This document shows positions 1 to 6,994 of a stretch of 23,972 nt of DNA, piece by piece. The number at the start of each line of letters is the position of its first letter. Position 1 is the first letter of the stretch. The notes beneath the pieces were generated by a model. It did not search any database and was not told where the DNA came from. It saw only the letters and a program-made list of their open reading frames with translations. Both the position numbers and the translations under genes were made by a program. The stretch is taken from assembly GCF_001556515.1 (NCBI RefSeq), contig NZ_LSJA01000248.1, positions 1-23,972 of the forward strand, written 5' to 3'. This stretch comes from Caulobacter sp. CCH9-E1 (GTDB taxonomy: Bacteria; Pseudomonadota; Alphaproteobacteria; Caulobacterales; Caulobacteraceae).

Positions 1-55
1 CGAGATGGAACGCAGAGCGGCTTAACCCCGTCCACTTTTTCGGGGGAAGATCACT

Positions 56-541
56 AAGCCATCGCCGCGATGGCATCTCGATGAAATGGTCTGCCGGGTC
101 GGTGGCAGTCACGTCTACCTGTGGCGCGCCGTGGTCGACGAGGGCGAGGAGCTCGACATCCTCGTCCAGCGGCGCCGAGACGCCGACGCGGCCAAGAAGT
201 TCCTAGCGCGATTGCTACGCGGGCGGCCCATCGAACCGGAACGGATAACGACCGACGGTCTCAGGTCCTATGCCGCGGCGCTGAAGGATCTGGAGCGCAG
301 CCACCTCCATCTTTCCGGTGGCCTGCGCGAGAACAGCAGGGTGGAGAACTCGCACCTGCCAATCCGACAGCGCGAGCGAAGGATGCAAGGCTTCAAGAGT
401 CCCGCCTCCGCCCAGCGTTTTCTCGCCACTCACGCCGCCGTCCACAACACTTTCAACACCCAACGTCACCTGGTCAGTCGCCCGACGCTTCGGCGCTTCC
501 GCGCCGAGGCCCACGCCGCTTGGGCGGCGGCTACCGCCTGA
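56..541 (+). pseudogene. IS6-family transposase, 5'-truncated remnant
   Basis: The reading frame carries the catalytic core of an IS6/IS26-type DDE transposase: first Asp in WHLDEM (codons from about 71), second Asp in ITTDGLRSY, Glu in SRVENSH, then the family's RRMQGFKS and HNTFN tail. A full protein is about 230-240 aa; here the N-terminal HTH and about 70-80 residues are missing, because an in-frame stop lies at 23-25 and no IS6-like sequence precedes about position 56. The first annotatable ATG (86) is inside the catalytic core, so this is not a working start. Bases 1-55 are not recognisable IS6 coding sequence; 24-45 carry a short CCCCG/CGGGG dyad that could be the end of another insertion sequence. 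No terminal inverted repeats were identified. The family assignment is firm; non-functionality is inferred from the truncation. Confidence 0.8.
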
Positions 542-623
542 GGCGGTCAAGTATTAAGCCTCTTTGACCTGGCGCGATTAACGTGAAAGCCCCTCCACAT
601 TCGATGGCGAGAAACGAGCGTCG

Positions 624-884
624 CTACCTGCCGAGTAAGAGTGTCCATAGTAATGCGAGCCAGCAAGCACTCAAGAATAGGTGTGAGACAACAACTCTCA
701 GGCCAGCTGGGATTGCGATAGCGACCATGATCGCAGAGAAAATTAGATCGAAAATAAAATAGGTGAAAGCTACGTCATTAAAGCCATCCCGAACGAGCGC
801 TAAGCCTCCGGCTAGAATGACCGCGCCACCGATACACACTGCGCGGTAGCCAAGGCCGTATAGAAGTACTTTTAATAGGCTCAA
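624..884 (-). CDS. Small three-helix membrane protein, possible Rhs immunity protein
   Basis: An 86-aa protein of unknown family. It starts at a TTG codon one base after the Rhs stop, so the two genes are probably translationally coupled; no ATG start fits better. Three hydrophobic segments, at about residues 8-32, 38-60 and 64-84, with few charged residues, indicate a small inner-membrane protein. In Rhs loci the gene directly 3' of the toxin tip usually encodes the cognate immunity protein, and membrane immunity proteins typically protect against pore-forming or membrane-active tips. The immunity role is inferred from position only; there is no recognisable sequence match. Base composition is lower in GC than the chromosomal right half, as expected for a horizontally moving Rhs tip. 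Confidence 0.6.
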   Translation of the reverse strand: MSLLKVLLYGLGYRAVCIGGAVILAGGLALVRDGFNDVAFTYFIFDLIFSAIMVAIAIPAGLRVVVSHLFLSACWLALLWTLLLGR

Positions 885-885
885 G

Positions 886-2166
886 TCAGTTCCCCATAAC
901 TTTATCGTGCAACTCCTGCGCTAGATCTGCGGCCTTCTCGGCGGTACCAGCAACAGCGGCGGGGAGGCCGCGATCGGCGGTTGCTGGTGACATCTTCAGC
1001 GCACCGCTCGAAAGCAGTGAAGAAGTTCCATTCGCGGGATGCGTGCGAAGCGCCGCTGCTTCTGCACTGTTGATAGCGCTAGTCGTAAGCTTCCCCCCCA
1101 CAACCCCAACCGCCTTCGTTACCCCGCCAGCGATCGCGCCAGATTTGGCCCCATCGGCAATGTTTTCGCGATGGGCTGCTGCGGACGATGCGCCAGAAGC
1201 TGCACCTTCGGCCGCAAGTGCTACGCCCTTGACCGCAATGCCACTCACCTTAAGCACCGCTGCACCTCGCGTGACGAGAGCCGCCGCGCCAACGCCTGTC
1301 AGTCCAGCCCCAGCACCAATCGCGGCCTCTCGGAAAATTGCCCCACCGTCAGTGATTTTCCCACTTTTGGCGTACTGCATACCTGCCTCGATTCCACCGC
1401 CTAGAAGCCCACCGAAGATCCCCGTTATGCAGGTTGGGCATAGGCCCGTTGGATCACTGTTGTTCAGCGGATCATTGCCGACATAGGCGTACCAGTTGAG
1501 GCCGTCGTCATATCCAGTGGGGTCGGTTTGGAGGAACCGCCCGAGCGTAGGCGAATACGCCCGCGCTTTGTAGTGATAGAGATCCGGTCCGGAGAGATAG
1601 ACCTGGCCGGTGTACTGGAAGAGGCCGACGTTGCCGGGTCCAGGGACGCCATATTCGTCGTACGTGAGTTTGGCGGCGACAGCGCCGTTTTCGTTCGTTT
1701 CCGCGATGATCGAGCCCTGATGATCCACCAATAGCCAGCGGGGGGCATCGGGCGTTTGCGAGGACACGTCATAGCGAGCCAGAGCTTCGTCCGCAGCAGC
1801 GCCGAACACATAGCGACGGAGCGGCGTAGAGGAAGCACCGGCATATTCGCCGATCAGGTTGGGACCGTCATAGAGATAGCGCGTCGTCGTCCCGTTGATC
1901 GTCGACTGGAAAAGCCGCCCCTGAGGGTCATAGACGAAAGAGGACGTGGCGCCGACGCCGCGCAGACGGTTCTCGCTGTCGTAGCTGTAGGTCGTCGTCG
2001 GACTCGAGCATGCGGCCAGATCGCTCCGGGCGCCCATGCATTTCAGATTACCGCGAAGATCGTATCCATAGGTCGCATATCCCGCTGCCGTATTGGCTGG
2101 CGTTACCGGTGGCGTGCCGACAAACGAAACGGCGCTGGCGGCCCGGGAGGATGTCCTAGATTCCAA
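886..2166 (-). pseudogene. Rhs-repeat protein, C-terminal remnant with variable tip
   Basis: The frame encodes YD/RHS repeats (YGYDLRGN, YSYDSENRL, FVYDPQGRL, RYLYDGPNLIGEY at about residues 33-107) and the conserved RHS core (LVDHQGSIIAETN, LTYDEYGV, YHYKARAYSPTLGRFLQTDP, ending NDPLNNSDPTGL at about 242). Residues 243-426 are an Ala/Gly-rich variable tip with no toxin domain I can name; the last residues (AEKAADLAQELHDKVMGN) end abruptly. Intact Rhs proteins have well over 1000 residues, so at least the N-terminal two thirds are gone. The apparent TTG start at 2166 is an accident: residues 1-6 are read from the integrated element and residues about 7-12 from the att repeat (2131-2150). Only codons left of 2131 are Rhs. 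It is a truncated gene whose 5' boundary coincides with the att site. Confidence 0.8.
2131..2150. repeat. Left attachment site (direct repeat of tRNA-Arg 3' end)
   Basis: The core ctggcggcccgggagg (2135-2150) is identical to 10752-10767, which covers the CCA end, discriminator base, 3' acceptor strand and start of the T-stem of the tRNA-Arg(CCT). Extending to 2131-2150 versus 10748-10767 gives 19/20 matches, with one mismatch (2134 G versus 10751 C). A 16-bp exact match to the tRNA next to a tyrosine integrase is the classical signature of integration into a tRNA 3' end. Confidence 0.88.
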
Positions 2167-2185
2167 TGATTACAACGAGATGCGT

Positions 2186-2193
2186 TGTCTAAC
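2186..2193 (+). other. Candidate integrase arm-type site, left
   Basis: The octamer TGTCTAAC lies 36 bp inside the left att repeat. The same octamer occurs twice inside the right end (10681-10688 direct, 10700-10707 inverted). Arm-type binding sites for tyrosine integrases flank the core in this way. The repeat is short, so the assignment is tentative. Confidence 0.4.
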
Positions 2194-2262
2194 ACGTCTC
2201 TTGCGCCCCTTTGATGCACAAAGGGCTTTTCGCGAAGCGTCTAACCTCAGGGGCGCGCTGCG

Positions 2263-3246
2263 ATGAGCTTGCAAGCTATCATCTGGGCGTTCGGCACCCC
2301 CGTCGGCAACATCGGCGCCAAGTTCGTTCTAGTCGCTTTAGCGGAGCACGCGCGCGAGGATCAGCGGGCGGCTTGGGCTTGCTTCCCCTCGGTGAAACGG
2401 CTTGCCAGCTTTACTGCTCAATCCGAGAGGACCGTTGAGCGGCATCTAGCCTGGCTAGTCCGAAACGGCTGGATCTCGCGTCAACGGCGGAGCTCACGAG
2501 GCGGGAACGCCGGCGCCTTCACGTACACGTTCGGACCCGACAAATTGTCAGGCCACGAACCTACCTCAACCCGACAAACTGACGCTCTCGACCCGACAAA
2601 AACGGCATCGTCACCCGACAATCTGTCGCTTCCCAATAAGAGAGAACCTTCCAAGGAGCAGGTAACAGAACCCGCGCAGCACGATCGAGATTTCGAAACT
2701 TGGTGGGCGGCTTACCCGCGCAAGGTCGAGAAGTTGGGCGCAAAGGCTGCCTACCGTCGCATCGTGGACAGTCGGCTAGGAACGGCCGGCCAACTGCTCG
2801 CCGGCGCCAAGCGGTATGCGGACGAAGTGAGGTTGCGCGACCCGCAGATGGTCAAGCACCCCTCACGGTGGCTAGACCTGGGCTGCTGGGCAGATGGCGG
2901 TGCTCAGACGAGCTTGCGCCTGGTCGGCGCCGCCGATCCCCATCCATACGCCTTCGGCGGCCCGCCCGAGCTATGGCGCGCTGCGGTGGCGCGGCGCGGC
3001 GAGGACTGGGCGAAGAGCTGGCTTGCCCCCTGTTCGTGGGCCAGCGACCAGCGCGAGGTCCAGGCGCGCACCAGATTGGCGGCTGATCGAATTCGCGAGG
3101 AGTTGGCCGGTGAGGCGAACGCTCTGGGGATCACGATCACTGTCGCGACGCGTGCTGAAAGCACCGTAGCGCGCGCAGCGCCGAACGACCTTTGCGCCAG
3201 CAAAGGTGTAGTGAGTACACCTTCGCTGCGCTCAGGCTGGCGCTGA
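2263..3246 (+). CDS. HTH replication-initiator-like protein with internal iterons
   Basis: A 327-aa soluble protein. The N-terminal part (about residues 1-90) is a winged helix-turn-helix of the HTH_36 type (FPSVKRLASF, then SERTVERHLAWLVRNGWIS, a helix-turn-helix followed by a basic wing). A polar linker (about 90-140) precedes a C-terminal segment beginning FETWWAAYPRKVEKLGAKAAY and running to HPSRWLDLGCW, a motif common to phage and plasmid replication proteins of the lambda-O/DnaT-like kind that load the host helicase. The linker-coding DNA holds four ACCCGACA repeats, as in lambda O, whose gene contains its own origin. The ATG at 2263 gives the full HTH; the Shine-Dalgarno upstream is weak. 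It is the first gene inside the left end and is followed 4 bp later by the relaxase gene, with the candidate oriT inside its 3' end. Initiator function is inferred from domain order and iterons; a transcriptional regulator is the main alternative. Confidence 0.7.
   Translation: MSLQAIIWAFGTPVGNIGAKFVLVALAEHAREDQRAAWACFPSVKRLASFTAQSERTVERHLAWLVRNGWISRQRRSSRGGNAGAFTYTFGPDKLSGHEPTSTRQTDALDPTKTASSPDNLSLPNKREPSKEQVTEPAQHDRDFETWWAAYPRKVEKLGAKAAYRRIVDSRLGTAGQLLAGAKRYADEVRLRDPQMVKHPSRWLDLGCWADGGAQTSLRLVGAADPHPYAFGGPPELWRAAVARRGEDWAKSWLAPCSWASDQREVQARTRLAADRIREELAGEANALGITITVATRAESTVARAAPNDLCASKGVVSTPSLRSGWR
2535..2634 (+). repeat. Four iteron-like repeats (candidate replication origin) inside the initiator gene
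   Basis: The motif ACCCGACAAwyTG begins at 2535, 2569, 2591 and 2613. The last three are spaced exactly 22 bp apart (two helical turns), the first by 34 bp. Copies 1 and 4 contain a GACA(A)...TGTC dyad. The copies fall in all three reading frames of the surrounding gene (offsets 2, 0, 1 and 2 relative to its start), so the conservation is at DNA level and not a protein repeat. Immediately downstream (about 2630-2680) the sequence is relatively AT-rich, where an unwinding element could lie. Confidence 0.65.
3188..3223 (+). other. Candidate MobV-type oriT with overlapping inverted repeats
   Basis: Two inverted repeats share one arm: ACCTTTG (3188-3194) with CAAAGGT (3201-3207), and AAGGTGTA (3203-3210) with TACACCTT (3216-3223). 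The site ends 27 bp before the relaxase start. This is the architecture of the pMV158-type oriT recognised by MobV relaxases, where nicking occurs in the loop of the second repeat at a TAGTGTG/TTA-like sequence (recalled, not looked up). Here the loop reads TAGTGAG/TAC, predicting the nick near 3215/3216. The inverted repeats are seen directly; the oriT function is inference from family and position. Confidence 0.68.
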
Positions 3247-3250
3247 CTCC

Positions 3251-4387
3251 ATGGCCTACGCAATCCTCCGCACAGCCAAGCTCAAGAGTTTCGGTGAAAT
3301 CGGCGGCTCCCTGGCCCACACGTTCAGAGAGCGAGAGACGCACAACGCCGACCCGGCGTTAAAGCTGGCGAACGAGCACTGGGGCGCCGAGACCGGACAC
3401 GGTGCTCTGGCGGCTATCCGCGCTGCGCTTCCGGCTAAGTACCGCTCTGACGCCGTGCTGTGCATCGAGTACTTCGTCGGCCACAGCCCAGAATGGCGAG
3501 GCGACGACACCGCATATTTCCGAGGAGCGCTGCAATGGCTGCGCGACCGGCACGGCGCCGAGAACGTCATCAGCGCTCATGTTCATCGCGACGAGAAGAC
3601 GCCCCACATGGTCGCCTACGTGGTGCCCCGGGTTGGCGACAAGTTGAACGCCAAGAAGTGGCTGGGCGGGAAGAAGACCCTCTCGGAAATGCAGACCGAC
3701 TTCTGGCAACGGGTCGGTCGCGAACATGGCCTGGAGCGCGGGATCGAGGGCAGCGTCGCCCGCCACCAGACAGTTAAGGAGTACTACACGGCGATCTCGC
3801 GAGCGACGGAAGTCGGGCGCGGCGTCAACTTCCCCAAGGAACGTCAGGTGCTCGAAAAGGGCATCCTGACCACGACGCTGGAAACCGACGCGGCGTTTGC
3901 CTCGCGCGTGGCTGAGAGCGTGGTGGAGCAGTTGAAGCCGGCGGCGCAAAAAGGCGTCGAAGCCGCCCACCTGGCGCGTCGGGAGCGAGAGCAGGCCTGC
4001 GAGGTCGGTCGCCTGAAGAAAGCGCTCGATAAGGCGCACAAGCGGCTGAACGCGTTCGAGCGCGTGTTCGAGGGCCTGAACTCCGACCAGGCCCGAGAGC
4101 TGTTTCATTCGCTGAGGCGCGCCGCCGATCGGATGAAGGAGACCGCGCGCGAAGTGGTCGGCTGGTTCAAAGGGCTGACCCCGAGCCGATCGGGCGGAGA
4201 GTGGCAGATCACTCTCGAGGAGCGCGGCAGCGGCAAGACGGTTACGTTCCTATCGACCAGAGCGGCGAGCGCGCTGGAGAAGGCGGATGTCCGCGCCGGT
4301 GATCTCGTAAAGGTTTCATCAGACGGCGCGGAAATATTAGAACGAACTCTGACGCAAAAGCCACCACATCGCCATAGCCAATATTAA
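3251..4387 (+). CDS. MobV-family (Mob_Pre) relaxase
   Basis: A 378-aa plasmid-mobilisation relaxase that would nick and covalently hold the transferred strand at oriT. Motif I near the N-terminus (IGGSLAHTFRERETHNAD) supplies His23, aligning with the catalytic His22 of MobM of pMV158. The metal-binding motif HVHRDEKTPHM gives His112, Glu115 and His119. The typical MobV stretch EHGLERGIEGSVARHQTVKEYY follows at about residues 155-180. Residues about 220-275 form a charged, probably coiled-coil region, and the C-terminus is a small basic domain. The start at 3251 gives the family's usual N-terminus (MAYAILRTAKLK). It lies 4 bp after the initiator gene, with the candidate oriT just upstream, and converges on the cargo operon. 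No coupling protein or mating genes accompany it. The family is secure. Confidence 0.92.
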   Translation: MAYAILRTAKLKSFGEIGGSLAHTFRERETHNADPALKLANEHWGAETGHGALAAIRAALPAKYRSDAVLCIEYFVGHSPEWRGDDTAYFRGALQWLRDRHGAENVISAHVHRDEKTPHMVAYVVPRVGDKLNAKKWLGGKKTLSEMQTDFWQRVGREHGLERGIEGSVARHQTVKEYYTAISRATEVGRGVNFPKERQVLEKGILTTTLETDAAFASRVAESVVEQLKPAAQKGVEAAHLARREREQACEVGRLKKALDKAHKRLNAFERVFEGLNSDQARELFHSLRRAADRMKETAREVVGWFKGLTPSRSGGEWQITLEERGSGKTVTFLSTRAASALEKADVRAGDLVKVSSDGAEILERTLTQKPPHRHSQY

Positions 4388-4426
4388 CAAAAAGCCATAA
4401 AATAAATTACCAGCGCCGAAAAACAC

Positions 4427-6994
4427 CTAATAACTATCCAACACTTCCATTAGAGTTGTTCTGCCAGATCGAATATCAGCTTCTACGAACTTGTACTTGG
4501 TACGCACTTCGCGCCCATCGTGAAGCTTAACTCGAACCCGCGCATTGCGGCCAATCTTACGCGCCGGCGACCGCTGATCCGCCTTTTGCACAATACCTGC
4601 GGCCGCGTCCCGCAGAGAGTTTAGCATTGCAGCAAACTCGTTACGTGCGTCGTAGATCAGACCATACAATCTGAGAAGCTCAGCAGCGAGTTCTTGCGCC
4701 TTCTCAAGACGCCCTCGAGCCGAGTAAGCCTGCATTTCCATGCTCAGGAAAAGCACATAGAAATTCGGACTGAGATCAATTGAGATGCTCCTATAGGGGT
4801 CAAGAAGACGCCCTGCACGCTCCACCCTAGCGAAATCGCTCGACTGATAATCGGACAGCGCCTGCATAGCGAAGACGATCAGATCGTCCTCAGACATGAG
4901 CGCCTCTGACATAAGCTTGCCAAAGGCGTCAAAATATCTATCTGCCGCTGCCCTTCTCTTTTCCAGAGGCACAGCCTGAGTCAGCAGTCGCAGGGCTTTG
5001 AAGTAGACATCACTTGCGGAGATTTGAACATGCCTCGCAAGCCCGCTCTCAAGAAGCACTTCAACTGTTCGCGCACTTCTTCCTGAGACGGCGTTGCAAA
5101 TGTGAACGAGAGCATCAAGCTTGCTCTCAAACCCACCCGCCTTAGCGATGTAGTGCTCCAGAAGCTGATCGAAAGCACCTCGAAGCTTTAACTCTTCCAG
5201 CCCAGCAAGGATCGTCGCAAGATCAGCGGCGTCGAAACCAAAGACCGAATCTCCAGTCTCAATTATCTCCAAGCCATCGCGAACAATCGCATTCGCAGCA
5301 GCCTCCATATAGGCTACGCGCTCGGCCTCATTGGTCTCGAGCCGAGCCTTGTGATACAGCACCGCAGGAACAAGATCTGGCGGCGCGCCATCGCGCGCGA
5401 AGTCGAAGCTAGTCTTTGCTTCGGCTTCCTGCTCAAGCATAAGCTGGGCGGATCCCTTGATAAACCAAGCCCAGGACTTATACGTGGCGAGGCTATTATT
5501 GCGCTCGAACGCCCCGTCGGACAGGACCCTACATACAAGCTCAAAAGCGTCGCCCGCCCCGGTCTCTGGCTGGCCTCGAAGCAAGGCGACCGCTAGCAGC
5601 AGATTTGCAAGCCCATTCTGTTCCACATACCCAGCAGCCGCCACCCGTAGTGGCGCGATGGCGTCAGAGGCTTCTCCCAGCTCAAGGTATGCGTAGCCTA
5701 GGTAATAGCTAAGCTCGGCAGCGTCCTCCGAAGCCTCGTCAGCCAAGAGAGCCCTGAGGTCCACCACAGCCTTCTCCCAGGAGCGCGCACCTATACGGCT
5801 GCGCGCCAGAAGAATGCGACTTTCTCGCGGAAGCCCCGCGCCCGAGACGTCTGCCTCATACTCTTCGAATGCCCGTACAGCATCGGCAAAAAGCCCAGCC
5901 GAGAAATACTGCTGACCCTTACGCAGAGCATCCTGCTTGTCTTGAGCGATTTGATGGAGCCAGGCGTCCGAGAGGGCCTCATCGATAATTTTGTTTTTTA
6001 TTGCGGTTGAATCGTTAGATTCACCCGTTGTTATGCCTGCAAGATACAACTTGCTCTTTACGACAGAGCTAAGCGCTTCGGGCCGACCATATCTAATTGC
6101 GACAATGCCCTCTCTTATCTGAGAGTTCGTCTCGACTAGGTCTCGAATGTGATCTAGAGGCGCTCGATCAAAATGTGTCAGATACAGCCTCTCTACAACA
6201 CGGTCCACTACGCCGCTATCTACAGGCGATCCCGAAATAATCAAATCCTCTACCGAGGAGAATACATCCCACGTCATGCGTGGATTGCCGCCCGTCCAGT
6301 AGTATACTCTTTCTGAGACGGATGCCTCGACGCTAAGGCCTGCCTTCTCCGCTAGGGCAGCGACCTCCTCCTTAGAAAAGTCGCCAAGATATATCTTCTC
6401 ACCGATATTAAACGGCGAAATATGCTTGTCCTTTATAAGGCTTGACGGCTCAACAACACCAGAAAGCACATATGTAAGCCTATAGTATTCCGCATAGTTT
6501 CCGCGCGCAAAATACATGCTTCTTATTTGAGAAAGGACAGCGTCAGAGTAGGTAACGTTTAGAAGCGAATCTATTTCGTCGAGAACGATGACGAAACGCG
6601 TGTCACTTTTGGCACGAAGTATCGCGCGCAAGCTACGATCATACTCGACGTTCGGCTCATGCGCCGCCACACGCACCGCATCAACCTGCCTACGCAGATC
6701 ATCAGCCCCCACCTCAATGGCGTCCAATAGCGCATCCACTAGATGCCTAAACAGGCCCCGGGGGCTGGCAAAACGATTAGACAAGTCAACATACGCGACC
6801 ACATCCCCCCTACTAGTTCTGCGCCGCTTCATCGCGAGCAGGAGGTTGGTCTTCCCCATCTGCCGAGCCACGAGCACGTAGCCAGGCCGCCCCATGTCCT
6901 CGACAATCGCGTCAAGCTGGCGATCCGCTTGGCGGTCCACGTACAGATCGGAGGGAATGATCGTTGTCGGGCGCAGCGCCTTCACCGCCGTCAT
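4427..6994 (-). CDS. AAA_35-like ATPase with TPR-like repeat region (cargo operon, gene 2)
   Basis: An 855-aa soluble protein. Residues about 1-345 match the AAA-like (AAA_35) architecture: PSDLYVDRQADRQL, Walker A-like VARQMGKTN (Lys48), Walker B FVIVLDEID (134-142), then SPFNIGEKIYLGDFSKEEV and YYWTGGNPRMT (about 192-241), the family's lid and winged-helix region. From about 355 the sequence becomes helical with TPR-like units (KGQQYFSAGLFADAVRAFEEYE; LSYYLGYAYLELGEASDAIAPL) and continues as an alpha-solenoid to about 800. A distinct basic C-terminal tail (about 805-855, RNARVRVKLHDGREVRTKY) looks like a small beta domain. Its start overlaps the stop of the hydrolase-NTPase gene by 4 bp (ATGA), so the two are one operon and probably one complex. 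An ATPase followed by a superstructure-forming repeat region resembles STAND sensors. The function is unknown; a sensing role is inferred. Confidence 0.82.
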   Translation of the reverse strand: MTAVKALRPTTIIPSDLYVDRQADRQLDAIVEDMGRPGYVLVARQMGKTNLLLAMKRRRTSRGDVVAYVDLSNRFASPRGLFRHLVDALLDAIEVGADDLRRQVDAVRVAAHEPNVEYDRSLRAILRAKSDTRFVIVLDEIDSLLNVTYSDAVLSQIRSMYFARGNYAEYYRLTYVLSGVVEPSSLIKDKHISPFNIGEKIYLGDFSKEEVAALAEKAGLSVEASVSERVYYWTGGNPRMTWDVFSSVEDLIISGSPVDSGVVDRVVERLYLTHFDRAPLDHIRDLVETNSQIREGIVAIRYGRPEALSSVVKSKLYLAGITTGESNDSTAIKNKIIDEALSDAWLHQIAQDKQDALRKGQQYFSAGLFADAVRAFEEYEADVSGAGLPRESRILLARSRIGARSWEKAVVDLRALLADEASEDAAELSYYLGYAYLELGEASDAIAPLRVAAAGYVEQNGLANLLLAVALLRGQPETGAGDAFELVCRVLSDGAFERNNSLATYKSWAWFIKGSAQLMLEQEAEAKTSFDFARDGAPPDLVPAVLYHKARLETNEAERVAYMEAAANAIVRDGLEIIETGDSVFGFDAADLATILAGLEELKLRGAFDQLLEHYIAKAGGFESKLDALVHICNAVSGRSARTVEVLLESGLARHVQISASDVYFKALRLLTQAVPLEKRRAAADRYFDAFGKLMSEALMSEDDLIVFAMQALSDYQSSDFARVERAGRLLDPYRSISIDLSPNFYVLFLSMEMQAYSARGRLEKAQELAAELLRLYGLIYDARNEFAAMLNSLRDAAAGIVQKADQRSPARKIGRNARVRVKLHDGREVRTKYKFVEADIRSGRTTLMEVLDSY

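Noticed and set aside
886..1440. Deaminase-type toxin at the Rhs C-terminus
   Set aside because: The last helix resembles the lead-in to such domains, but the gene stops before any zinc-binding His/Cys motif.
2535..2634. CRISPR-like or protein-level repeat
   Set aside because: Repeats are only about 8-13 bp with 22-bp periodicity and no spacers of normal size, and they fall in different codon phases.
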